From NCBI GenBank assembly GCA_023398615.1, contig JAEWSD010000064.1, positions 1 through 6,046 on the forward strand: a stretch of DNA of 6,046 nt. Direction: 5' to 3'. Shown here piece after piece: positions 1 to 5,124 of the stretch. The position numbers were made by a program, and so were the translations under genes. Source of the DNA: Bacillota bacterium. Lineage in GTDB: Bacteria; Bacillota; Clostridia; Lachnospirales; Lachnospiraceae. The notes under the pieces are model-generated. The model saw only the letters and a program-made list of their open reading frames with translations. It did not search any database and was not told where the DNA came from. Each line of letters starts with the position of its first letter. The first letter of the stretch is position 1.

Positions 1-124
1 GGCTGATATTCGGATATATATTACGAATATGCATATATATGGTATCTGCCGTAGGATGTTCCTTTGTCTGGGCAAGATACGTTTTTATCGATTCACGCTG
101 TCGGCTGAATTTCGTCGTAGTCAT
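1..124 (-). CDS. Fur/PerR-family metalloregulator, N-terminal part (gene runs off the left edge)
   Basis: Only the first 41 residues are present, reading left out of the window. They include the FSRQRESIKTYL recognition-helix scaffold and EHPTADTIYMHIR, the conserved start of the winged-helix DNA-binding domain of Fur-family repressors. The His of HPTAD (residue 23) aligns with the metal-ligand His37 of Bacillus PerR, which is oxidised by peroxide. This favours a PerR-like peroxide sensor, but the metal sites and C-terminal cysteines lie outside the window, so Fur or Zur cannot be excluded. The ATG at 124 is chosen because the GGAGG (complement of 133-137) lies 8 nt before it; the ATG at 130 abuts the ribosome binding site. 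The promoter carries a Per-box-like palindrome, suggesting autoregulation. Confidence 0.88.
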   Translation of the reverse strand, partial: MTTTKFSRQRESIKTYLAQTKEHPTADTIYMHIRNIYPNIS

Positions 125-142
125 TAACATCACCTCCAATAA

Positions 143-157
143 CAATAATTATTATTA
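143..157 (-). promoter_or_regulatory. Candidate Per-box (7-1-7) autoregulatory operator
   Basis: Read on the minus strand the site is TAATAAT-A-ATTATTG, an imperfect 7-1-7 palindrome with 6 of 7 matching arm positions. It agrees at 11 of 14 arm positions with the Bacillus Per-box consensus TTATAAT-n-ATTATAA. It lies directly downstream of the -10, over the predicted start point, where a repressor would block initiation. The region is very AT-rich, so a chance match is possible; position relative to a Fur-family gene is the main support. Confidence 0.5.
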
Positions 158-186
158 ATATTAACATAAAATTGTAATGATGTCAA
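158..186 (-). promoter_or_regulatory. Sigma-A-type promoter of the Fur/PerR gene
   Basis: On the minus strand TTGACA (181-186) is followed after exactly 17 nt by TAATAT (158-163). The -35 is a perfect consensus and the -10 is 5 of 6. Transcription would start near 151, giving a leader of about 25 nt before the ATG at 124. Confidence 0.8.
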
Positions 187-221
187 GGCTTTTACTTCCT
201 AACATACAGGAAATTTCTCCA

Positions 222-393
222 TTTTAAGATTAGAGTGTAATAAGGCCACTCTAAGTATATTTTATGAATGCAGGGTATATATATTCGATTTTACGTCGAC
301 CGGCCGAGAGTGCTATAGTGATCGAGGGTAAGGCAGCTAAATTGAATATATATACCCTGACTACATTGGCCTTATGACACTCTAATCTTTTAA
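222..393. mobile_element. MITE-like nested inverted-repeat element flanked by TTTTAA direct repeats
   Basis: Direct repeats TTTTAA at 222-227 and 388-393 flank a 160-bp element. Its outer inverted repeats, 228-248 and 367-387, are 21 bp with 20 identities and begin GATTAGAGTG. Inside them is a second inverted repeat, 271-291 against 339-359, again 21 bp with 20 identities, containing CAGGGTATATATATTC. The core 292-338 is GC-richer and holds GTCGAC and CGGCCG palindromes. The arms between the two repeats are unequal (22 nt left, 7 nt right). The left one contains CACTCTAA (247-254), which can pair locally with TTAGAGTG at 230-237. No transposase is encoded. This layout fits a non-autonomous miniature element, or a long double-stranded RNA hairpin if transcribed. 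A 63-codon reading frame crossing it is not credible as a gene. Confidence 0.6.
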
Positions 394-468
394 TAAATAA
401 AAGCCCCTTATCGGTACTTAACCGCTGCGTTATATGACGCACAGGTTAAGCATTGATAAGAGGCCTTT
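392..468 (-). terminator. Three-tier hairpin terminator of the hemolysin III gene
   Basis: The stem has three tiers: CTTATC (407-412) with GATAAG (455-460), extended outward through CC/GG and AAAG/CTTT with one bulge and one mismatch; CTTAACC (417-423) with GGTTAAG (444-450); and TGCGT (426-430) with ACGCA (437-441). Symmetric internal loops of 4x4 and 2x2 separate them, and the apical loop is TATATG. On the minus strand the stem runs into a U-rich tract (complement of 392-402), as expected for an intrinsic terminator. It begins about 23 nt past the stop codon of the gene at 492-1160. It is more elaborate than a usual terminator. Confidence 0.7.
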
Positions 469-491
469 GGATAAGACTTTGTCGTACAAGT

Positions 492-1160
492 TCACGGCAT
501 TGAGGCGATAAATTTATACATAAGAATAAAGTGGCAGGCACTGCCGCCTAAACAAAACAGGTGGAATATCTCATGGGAACCGAAATACCTGTGCTTATTA
601 TTAAAGATCGGAAGCTTTAAAGCATATATAATACCGCCTACCGTATAAATAATGCCGCCTGCCAGCAGCCATCCGAAGGCGGAAGGGGATAGGGAATGCA
701 GTAACGGAGTAAAGGCGATTACGCAGGTCCAGCCCATAGCAATATAGATAACGGAGGATACCCATTTCGGACAATATACCCAGAAGGCTTTCAGGCATAT
801 TCCAAGGATAGCCATTCCCCATATGAGGCAGAGCAGGGTAATTCCTATCCTTCCCCCCAATACGATCACGCAGATAGGCGTATAAGTACCGGCAATTAAG
901 ACAAAAATCATCATGTGGTCAAATTTTTTAAGCCGCCGGTTAATCTTGTCAGTTAAATTAAAGGTATGGTATACTGTGCTTGCAGTATATAGAAGTATCA
1001 TACTGAGAGCAAATATGCCGAGAGAGAGGATACGTATCATATCCGGCTCCCTGGCTGCTTTTGCTAATAAAGGAAGCGCTGAGAAAAGAGCCATTAAGGT
1101 TCCGATAAAATGGGTGATGGCGCTTCCAGGATCTTTTGCTTTCATGATTTTTTTTGCCAT
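492..1160 (-). CDS. trhA: Hemolysin III / TrhA family (PAQR, YqfA-like) seven-helix membrane protein
   Basis: This 222-aa integral membrane protein belongs to the hemolysin III group of the PAQR/CREST superfamily. In bacteria the family is linked to membrane-energy or lipid homeostasis; the haemolysin name comes from one Bacillus cereus protein and need not apply here. Seven hydrophobic segments are visible, at roughly residues 15-33, 42-59, 82-102, 105-127, 133-152, 161-181 and 199-219. The superfamily metal-site pattern is intact: S61-x3-H65 in STVYH, D81 in FDHMMIF, and H196-x3-H200 in HEIFH. The ATG at 1160 is chosen because AGAAAGGA (complement of 1171-1178) lies 10 nt upstream; an in-frame TTG at 1169 would sit almost on the ribosome binding site. 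The gene is followed by a strong terminator and stands alone, divergent from the DUF951 gene. Confidence 0.92.
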   Translation of the reverse strand: MAKKIMKAKDPGSAITHFIGTLMALFSALPLLAKAAREPDMIRILSLGIFALSMILLYTASTVYHTFNLTDKINRRLKKFDHMMIFVLIAGTYTPICVIVLGGRIGITLLCLIWGMAILGICLKAFWVYCPKWVSSVIYIAMGWTCVIAFTPLLHSLSPSAFGWLLAGGIIYTVGGIIYALKLPIFNNKHRYFGSHEIFHLFCLGGSACHFILMYKFIASMP

Positions 1161-1186
1161 AATAATCAAATCCTTTCTAAATTAAA

Positions 1187-1215
1187 ATAGTAGCAGGCTA
1201 TCTTTTTATTGTACA
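1187..1215 (-). promoter_or_regulatory. Possible promoter of the hemolysin III gene
   Basis: On the minus strand TTGTAC (1210-1215) and TACTAT (1187-1192) are 18 nt apart and would start transcription near 1180, giving a short leader. A second candidate farther upstream, TTGCAT and TAGTAT 17 nt apart (about 1265-1293), overlaps the ACTACATC element. The sequence alone does not decide between them. Confidence 0.35.
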
Positions 1216-1230
1216 AACTCGTAGCCGCAT

Positions 1231-1275
1231 GATGTAGTTTTAATTACTACATATCATATATACACATACTACATC
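1231..1275. promoter_or_regulatory. Three ACTACAT elements in a divergent promoter region (candidate operator)
   Basis: A perfect 7-7-7 inverted repeat, ATGTAGT (1232-1238), TTTAATT, ACTACAT (1246-1252), is followed by a third copy in ACTACATC (1268-1275). The last C abuts the TATAAT at 1277-1282 upstream of the DUF951 gene. The cluster lies between divergent genes and would overlap promoter elements for both directions. The half-site resembles those of BlaI/MecI-type repressors (TACTACA), but their usual inward arrangement is not present, so the regulator is unknown. Confidence 0.4.
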
Positions 1276-1276
1276 T

Positions 1277-1282
1277 TATAAT
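1277..1282 (+). promoter_or_regulatory. Likely -10 box for the DUF951 gene
   Basis: A perfect TATAAT lies 70 nt before the start codon. The position for a -35 (1254-1259, TCATAT) is a poor match, so the promoter may be weak or activator-dependent. The ACTACATC element touches its upstream edge. Confidence 0.4.
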
Positions 1283-1352
1283 TTTAAAATGCAAGGGGTA
1301 AATTAATTTTTAATGTAAAAATTTTTTCAATAGCAATAAAGGAGGAAAATTT

Positions 1353-1541
1353 ATGGACGTCAACGTGGGAGATATTTTAAAATTGAAGAAACAGCACCCA
1401 TGCGGAAGCAGCGAATGGGAGGTGCTTAGGGTCGGAATGGATTTCCGTTTAAAATGCATGGGATGCGGGCATCAAATTATGATACCCAGGAAACAGGCGG
1501 AAAAGAATATAAAACAGATTACCAGAAAAACGCAGGAATGA
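1353..1541 (+). CDS. DUF951 family small protein
   Basis: The 62-aa product matches DUF951, a family of roughly 60-70 residues widespread in Firmicutes (Bacillus YyzM type) with no established function. Diagnostic segments are VGDILKLKKQHPCGSSEWEV (residues 5-24) and FRLKCMGCGHQIMIPRKQ (31-48). Cysteines at 17, 35 and 38, the latter two as a C-x2-C-G-H knuckle, could bind a metal; this is inferred from the pattern. The ribosome binding site AAAGGAGG (1338-1345) is 7 nt before the ATG. In many genomes the gene sits near translation-related genes or a mechanosensitive channel; here it is monocistronic, divergent from trhA and convergent with the sugar kinase. The C-terminal tail after residue 48 is lysine-rich. 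Confidence 0.93.
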   Translation: MDVNVGDILKLKKQHPCGSSEWEVLRVGMDFRLKCMGCGHQIMIPRKQAEKNIKQITRKTQE

Positions 1542-1623
1542 ATTCCGGATATATCGGCAGAATACTTTGCATGCGGAAGACGGCTGCTTCACAAACCGTT
1601 CAGGCGTGCAAGCTATACGCAAA

Positions 1624-1667
1624 ACGCGAGAAGCGACAAGATAGAGAATGCCGCTTCTCGCGTAACA
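1624..1667 (-). terminator. 12-bp GC-rich hairpin, probable terminator of the sugar kinase gene
   Basis: ACGCGAGAAGCG (1624-1635) and CGCTTCTCGCGT (1652-1663) form a perfect 12-bp stem with a 16-nt loop. Read on the minus strand the stem is followed by TTTTGCG, a short U-tract, so it would end transcription of the kinase gene whose stop is at 1727. The plus-strand side (AACAGAGC) lacks a U-tract, so it is unlikely to terminate the DUF951 transcript well. The large loop and short T-run lower confidence. Confidence 0.6.
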
Positions 1668-1726
1668 GAGCGCAAATTTTGAAAAACATGAGGAACAATT
1701 AATAAGATTCAGTATAATTACGAGTG

Positions 1727-2596
1727 TTAATTTAATTCCAATTTGGCTAACTGGATGCAGCCCATGATTCCCTGATTGTCGTTCAGGGAGGCAGGAACAA
1801 TGTAGTGATCGATATCCTTAAGCTCCGGCGTATCGATATAGCCGTTTACCAGTTCCGTGACCTTTCCGCGGATGAGAGGAAAGAGCTGTTCCTGATGCAT
1901 GACACCGCCGCCTAATACAATCCGGTGCGGAGACAATGTCATAATATAACCTACAATAGCTTGTGCCAGATAGAACGCTTCTATCTCCCAGACTTCGGGT
2001 TTGTCCTTTAATTCAACCGCTTTTTTGCCCCAGCGTTTCTCGATGGAAGGGCCGGATGCCAAGCCTTCCAGGCAGTTCGGATGGTAAGGGCACACTCCTT
2101 CGAAGGCATCCGCGGGATGCTTGCTTAACAGCACGTGTCCCCCTTCCGGGTGAGCCATGCCATGCAGCAGGCTGCCGTTCATGTAGACACCGACACCGAT
2201 GCCGGTGCCGACCGTAATATAGATACTGGAATCCAGTCCCCTGGTACTGCCCCAGGTTGCTTCTCCGAGTGCGGAACCGTTTACATCGGTGTCAAAACCG
2301 ATCGGTATGTTAAGCGCATTCTTAAGGGTTCCAACGATATCACAATTTCTCCATGCCAGTTTCGGTGTGGAAGTGATATGCCCGTATGCCGGTGATTTCT
2401 TATTTAAATCGACAGGCCCAAAGCAGCCGATACCTAATGCACTGATATCCTTTGTTTTAAAATAATCAATAATCTTTGGCAGGGTAACAGAAGGGGTTTC
2501 TGTCGGTATGGATATCTGTTCCAAAATCTTGCCGTCTTCATTGCCTGTAGCAAGAACCATTTTAGTGCCGCCCGCTTCTAATGCTCCGAATAACAT
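1727..2596 (-). CDS. ROK-family sugar kinase, fructokinase subfamily
   Basis: This 289-aa cytosolic kinase should phosphorylate a hexose with ATP; the closest recognisable type is the ROK fructokinase group (Bacillus YdhR/GmuE, streptococcal ScrK), making fructose 6-phosphate. The first phosphate-binding loop is GALEAGGTK (4-12). The catalytic base is Asp104 in FDTDVNGSALGE, and the second phosphate loop is TVGTGIGVGV (128-137). HPEGGH (149-154) leads into the ROK zinc site with His154, Cys169, His172 and Cys175. LGGGVM (228-233) is the C-terminal nucleotide-binding segment. Length is normal for the subfamily. GGAGG (complement of 2607-2611) lies 10 nt before the ATG. No transporter or sucrose hydrolase gene is nearby, so the substrate is uncertain. 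The methyltransferase gene lies 155 nt upstream on the same strand with no clear terminator between, so read-through is possible. Confidence 0.93.
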   Translation of the reverse strand: MLFGALEAGGTKMVLATGNEDGKILEQISIPTETPSVTLPKIIDYFKTKDISALGIGCFGPVDLNKKSPAYGHITSTPKLAWRNCDIVGTLKNALNIPIGFDTDVNGSALGEATWGSTRGLDSSIYITVGTGIGVGVYMNGSLLHGMAHPEGGHVLLSKHPADAFEGVCPYHPNCLEGLASGPSIEKRWGKKAVELKDKPEVWEIEAFYLAQAIVGYIMTLSPHRIVLGGGVMHQEQLFPLIRGKVTELVNGYIDTPELKDIDHYIVPASLNDNQGIMGCIQLAKLELN

Positions 2597-2751
2597 ATAA
2601 TATGTACCTCCATACTATAAACTTTTTCATCATACTTCATGATAGGCTTATTGTACCTCAAATTATTAAAAATATACAGACCTATTTCGACAAAATATTA
2701 AAAAACTATATTATTCCTGTGTTACCCTGACGGCTCTTTAAAATACGGAGT
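2597..2751. other. AT-rich spacer between methyltransferase and kinase genes
   Basis: No convincing intrinsic terminator follows the methyltransferase stop at 2752, and no good -35/-10 pair precedes the kinase. Weak candidates such as TTGTCG with downstream AT-rich hexamers exist on the minus strand. The two genes may share a transcript. Confidence 0.4.
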
Positions 2752-3495
2752 TTATTTCATGGCAACAGCCTGCAGTCTTCTGTAATCCGCAACCCATTGC
2801 GTGCCGTTCCATAGCTGAGGCCTTAAGGCATGTTCAACATCTGCAAGCAGCTTTTCTCTGACTGCCTCGGGGAAGGAAAGCAGTTCATTGGAAAAGAACT
2901 GCTTGATCCAGTTCCTTATTCCAAGCTCACCGTCATTTAAAGGAGTGGGCCTGTCAAATTCTTTTATTATCTGAATCCGAAATCCCGCCTCCTCCAACAA
3001 AGTCCGGTAATCCTTCCCGGACGGCAGGAAAAAGGGATTGGTGTAGGTGCCGTCCAGGTGCCTGATCTGGGAAACAAATGCCTCCCGGATAGCCGATACA
3101 TTGCCGTGTGCGCCGAACTCACAGATCAGCCTTCCGCCGGTCTTTAACGCCTTGTATATGCTGCCTAAAAGTGCTTTTTGATCCGGAATCCAGTGAAAGA
3201 CGGCATTTGAAAATATTACATCAAAGCTGTCGCACCATTTCAGGTTGCATGCATCCATAACCTCAAAGCTAATTCCGGGATGAGCTGCCTTTGCCTTACC
3301 GATCATATCCTCAGAACTGTCAACCCCTGTAACATGAACCGATTTTTTAAGCAGCTGTTCCGTTAATTCACCTGTCCCGCAGCCCAAATCCAAAATAACC
3401 TGGCGGTTATCCTCTGGTATATAGGCTAATAAAGCCTTACCGTATTCCGCAACAAAGCTGTGTTTGTTCTGATATAAATCTGCATCCCATTTCAT
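2752..3495 (-). CDS. Class I SAM-dependent methyltransferase (Tam-like)
   Basis: A 247-aa cytosolic methyltransferase with a Rossmann-type SAM fold. Motif I is ILDLGCGTG (34-42), the acidic residue binding the SAM ribose is Asp59 in VTGVDSSEDM, Asp81 follows strand 3, and the strand-4 motif is FDVIFSNAVFHWI (91-103). The N-terminal KWDADLYQNKHSFVAEYG and the NAVFHW segment recall trans-aconitate 2-methyltransferase and the broader methyltransferase-11/25 families, but the acceptor cannot be read from sequence. The start at 3495 is preferred: AGGAGG (complement of 3503-3508) lies 7 nt upstream. An in-frame ATG at 3513 precedes this site and would place the ribosome binding site inside the coding region (codons GGA GGA), so that longer version is unlikely. 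It is divergent from the FMN enzyme gene. Confidence 0.88.
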   Translation of the reverse strand: MKWDADLYQNKHSFVAEYGKALLAYIPEDNRQVILDLGCGTGELTEQLLKKSVHVTGVDSSEDMIGKAKAAHPGISFEVMDACNLKWCDSFDVIFSNAVFHWIPDQKALLGSIYKALKTGGRLICEFGAHGNVSAIREAFVSQIRHLDGTYTNPFFLPSGKDYRTLLEEAGFRIQIIKEFDRPTPLNDGELGIRNWIKQFFSNELLSFPEAVREKLLADVEHALRPQLWNGTQWVADYRRLQAVAMK

Positions 3496-3548
3496 AGAGT
3501 TTCCTCCTGTCATATTTTGTTTCGATATCCTGATGTTAATTTTCTCTA

Positions 3549-3557
3549 ATTATAACA
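3549..3557 (-). promoter_or_regulatory. Extended -10 promoter of the methyltransferase gene
   Basis: On the minus strand TGTTATAAT (3549-3557) matches the extended -10 consensus TGnTATAAT exactly. The -35 position is weak (TTCTTT), as is common with extended -10 promoters. The start point would be near 3542, about 47 nt before the ATG. Confidence 0.6.
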
Positions 3558-3595
3558 GAAAGGAAGATATAAAAGAAATGCATAATAGATATATT

Positions 3596-3604
3596 TGCTA
3601 TAAT
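3596..3604 (+). promoter_or_regulatory. Extended -10 promoter of the FMN enzyme gene
   Basis: TGCTATAAT matches TGnTATAAT exactly. It faces away from the methyltransferase promoter, the two -10 boxes being about 45 bp apart. Transcription would start near 3611 and leave a leader of about 158 nt. A second candidate, TATTAT at 3707-3712 with TTGCAA at 3682-3687 (19-nt spacing), would give a short leader instead. Confidence 0.55.
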
Positions 3605-3615
3605 AACAGGTTATA

Positions 3616-3675
3616 CATAACGGTTCGTATCCGCTAATCGGGCTTCAGCCGATGTCCCTTGAGAAGTAAGTTATG
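3616..3675 (+). promoter_or_regulatory. Structured 5' leader segment before the FMN enzyme gene
   Basis: CATAAC (3616-3621) pairs with GTTATG (3670-3675) and encloses ATCGG (3637-3641) paired with CCGAT (3649-3653) around a 7-nt loop. The segment is more GC-rich than its flanks and starts just after the predicted transcription start. I could not match it to a known riboswitch class. No terminator or clear sequestering of the ribosome binding site follows, so function is unproven. Confidence 0.3.
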
Positions 3676-3768
3676 CCGATTTTGCAAGATTTCATAAATT
3701 TGCGGGTATTATATTATGAAGCAAACCAAATTATTTAAGTTGATAGATTGACTTAGAAAAGAGGCATC

Positions 3769-4821
3769 ATGTATAAACCATTAAAAATAGGAAATCTTAC
3801 AGCCAAATTACCTATTATTCAAGGGGGTATGGGTGTCGGGATCAGCCTTAGTTCCCTGGCGGGTGCAGTTGCGGCGGAAGGCGGCATCGGGGTAATCTCT
3901 ACGGCACAGATCGGGTTTACGGAACCGGAGTTTCTCCGTACCCCACTTGAAGCAAACCTCAGAATGGTCGGAGAACATATTAAAAGGGCAAGGAAGATAG
4001 CACCGGAAGGAATACTGGGCGTAAATATTATGGTTGCAACGCAGAATTACGCAAGATATGTAAAGGAAGCCATAAAGAGCGGTATCGACCTTATCATTTC
4101 CGGAGCCGGTCTCCCCACGGAGCTGCCTGAGATTGCAAAAGGCACCAAAACAAAACTGATTCCGATCATATCTTCGTTAAAAGCAGCGGCTATCCTGTTA
4201 AAGCTATGGGACAGGAAGGACAATACCACACCGGACGCCATCATCATTGAGGGGCCGAAGGCAGGGGGCCACCTGGGGTTTAAGTCGGATCAGCTGCAGC
4301 AGATCGATATGGCGGTCTATGATAAAGAAATTAAAAGCATTATCGATTTAACGAAAGACTATGAAGAGAAGTACGGGAGAAAGATACCCGTCATTGTCGC
4401 CGGAGGAGTCCAGAACAGACAGGACATGGAGCATTATATGGACATGGGTGCCGAAGGGATCCAGGTAGCGACCAAATTTGTTACCACAGAGGAGTGTGAT
4501 GCGGATATCAAATATAAAGAGGCCTATATTAACTGCGGGCCGGAAGACATCATTATCGTAAAAAGCCCGGTGGGCATGCCGGGCCGTGCGATCAGGAATG
4601 CTTTTACGGAACGAGTCTCCAGGGACCGGATTCCTGTTAAGCGGTGCTATCATTGCATTAAGAGCTGTAATCCTGCCGAGACTCCCTACTGTATTACGAA
4701 AGCGTTGGAAAACGCGGCAACAGGGAATCTCGAGGAAGCACTGATATTCTGCGGTGCCAATGCTTATATGGAGGACCGGATAAGGACGGTTAAGGATGTA
4801 TTATCGGATTATTTCGGATAA
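3769..4821 (+). CDS. FabK / nitronate monooxygenase-like FMN-dependent oxidoreductase with C-terminal cysteine tail
   Basis: A 350-aa flavoenzyme of the 2-nitropropane dioxygenase/FabK TIM-barrel superfamily, whose members act as nitronate monooxygenases or enoyl-ACP reductases. Visible motifs are PIIQGGMGVGIS (15-26) at the first strand, ISGAGLP (110-116), EGPKAGGHLG (161-170) with His168 at the catalytic position, VIVAGGV (208-214), and the FMN-phosphate loop GAEGIQVATKFVTTEECD (227-244). The last 60 residues carry C293-x2-C296-x3-C300-x7-C308, a likely metal or Fe-S site absent from short FabK proteins of about 310-320 aa. No fatty-acid synthesis genes are adjacent, so a true FabK role is not supported by context. 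The ribosome binding site AAAGAGG (3758-3764) is only 4 nt before the ATG. The gene is followed by a strong terminator and looks monocistronic. Confidence 0.88.
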   Translation: MYKPLKIGNLTAKLPIIQGGMGVGISLSSLAGAVAAEGGIGVISTAQIGFTEPEFLRTPLEANLRMVGEHIKRARKIAPEGILGVNIMVATQNYARYVKEAIKSGIDLIISGAGLPTELPEIAKGTKTKLIPIISSLKAAAILLKLWDRKDNTTPDAIIIEGPKAGGHLGFKSDQLQQIDMAVYDKEIKSIIDLTKDYEEKYGRKIPVIVAGGVQNRQDMEHYMDMGAEGIQVATKFVTTEECDADIKYKEAYINCGPEDIIIVKSPVGMPGRAIRNAFTERVSRDRIPVKRCYHCIKSCNPAETPYCITKALENAATGNLEEALIFCGANAYMEDRIRTVKDVLSDYFG

Positions 4822-4828
4822 GGAACAG

Positions 4829-4876
4829 GGCAGATTGCAGAACCGGCGGTTACGTCAGACTGCAATCTGTCTTTTT
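4829..4876 (+). terminator. Intrinsic terminator of the FMN enzyme gene
   Basis: CAGATTGCAG (4831-4840) pairs perfectly with CTGCAATCTG (4860-4869), the stem extends by another G-C beyond one mismatch, and CTTTTTG follows. The 19-nt loop contains a small AACC/GGTT hairpin. It starts 7 nt after the stop codon. Confidence 0.88.
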
Positions 4877-4968
4877 GTTACGCAATAGGATAATATGCGG
4901 CAAGCGGAGCTTCAACGAAGGTAGCTGCTAACCGGCTTTATGGTTTTAGAAAAGACAGCGAAGATAGC
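4877..4968 (+). other. Noncoding segment between two rightward terminators
   Basis: About 90 nt with no reading frame of note separate two plus-strand terminators. Partial pairing is visible: AAGCGG near 4902-4907 with CCGGCTT near 4932-4938, enclosing CTTC-AAC-GAAG. No good promoter is seen immediately upstream; AT-rich TAATAT at 4891-4896 lacks a -35. It could be a small RNA or just the decayed 3' end of an older transcript unit. Confidence 0.25.
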
Positions 4969-5003
4969 GACGCCCTGATTCAGATCAGGCGTCTTTCTTT
5001 TCT
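4969..5003 (+). terminator. Second rightward intrinsic terminator
   Basis: GACGCC-c-TGAT (4969-4979) pairs with ATCAGGCGTC (4984-4993) around a TCAG loop with one bulged C, followed by TTTCTTTTCT. An upstream AGAAAAGA (4948-4955) is complementary to TCTTTTCT (4996-5003), so the U-tract could alternatively be paired. No gene precedes it within 140 nt, so it insulates or ends an unidentified short transcript. Confidence 0.82.
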
Positions 5004-5010
5004 GAGAAAT

Positions 5011-5035
5011 AAAAAAACGCTCCATACAGGAAGCG
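5011..5035 (-). terminator. Leftward intrinsic terminator of a short RNA
   Basis: On the minus strand CGCT-t-CC pairs with GG-AGCG around a 5-nt loop (arms 5018-5023 and 5029-5035), followed by seven U (complement of 5011-5017). No protein gene lies upstream on this strand; the only source is the leftward promoter at 5125-5153. Confidence 0.75.
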
Positions 5036-5049
5036 CATGATAATATCAA

Positions 5050-5078
5050 TTGACAAATAAAATAAAAAAGAATATAAT
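5050..5078 (+). promoter_or_regulatory. Perfect consensus promoter of the 5201 operon
   Basis: TTGACA (5050-5055), a 17-nt spacer, and TATAAT (5073-5078) match the sigma-A consensus at all 12 positions. Transcription would start near 5085, about 116 nt before the ATG at 5201. Confidence 0.88.
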
Positions 5079-5088
5079 AACTTATTAT
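5074..5088. promoter_or_regulatory. 7-1-7 palindrome over the -10 and start site (candidate operator)
   Basis: ATAATAA-C-TTATTAT is a perfect 7-1-7 inverted repeat overlapping the -10 hexamer and the predicted start point of the rightward promoter. The spacing is that of Fur/PerR-type boxes and resembles the site at 143-157 upstream of the Fur-family gene. A shorter TGATA-A-TATCA (5038-5048) lies just before the -35. The whole region is AT-rich, so chance palindromes are not rare. Confidence 0.4.
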
Positions 5089-5124
5089 GATTCAATAAAT
5101 AAAAGAATAAAATAACTCAACTAT

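Larger units (their letters stand above)
5011..5118 (-). ncRNA. Predicted short AT-rich noncoding RNA
   Basis: A leftward promoter (-35 5148-5153, -10 5125-5130) and a leftward terminator (5011-5035) bracket about 108 nt with no start codon preceded by a ribosome binding site. Most of the transcript is A/U, ending in the terminator hairpin. It covers the promoter and start region of the operon reading the other way, so it would be complementary to the first 30-odd nt of that operon's leader. The RNA itself is inferred. Confidence 0.5.

Noticed and set aside
251..442. Minus-strand 63-codon reading frame
   Set aside because: It is built from the arms of the nested inverted repeats and the terminator hairpin and has no convincing ribosome binding site.
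222..468. CRISPR array
   Set aside because: The repeats are inverted and nested, not regularly spaced direct repeats with unique spacers.
1454..1702. Plus-strand 82-codon reading frame overlapping the DUF951 gene
   Set aside because: It starts inside the DUF951 gene in another frame, lacks a ribosome binding site, and crosses a 12-bp hairpin; composition is not protein-like.
3496..3513. Extended N-terminus MTGGNS of the methyltransferase
   Set aside because: The codons GGA GGA are the ribosome binding site for the ATG at 3495.
3611..3690. Known riboswitch (TPP, c-di-GMP, fluoride, ZTP and THF considered)
   Set aside because: None of the conserved core sequences of those classes could be found; only simple pairing is visible.
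4348..4653. Minus-strand 101-codon frame opposite the FMN enzyme gene
   Set aside because: Lies wholly within a well-supported coding region on the other strand and shows no recognisable domain.
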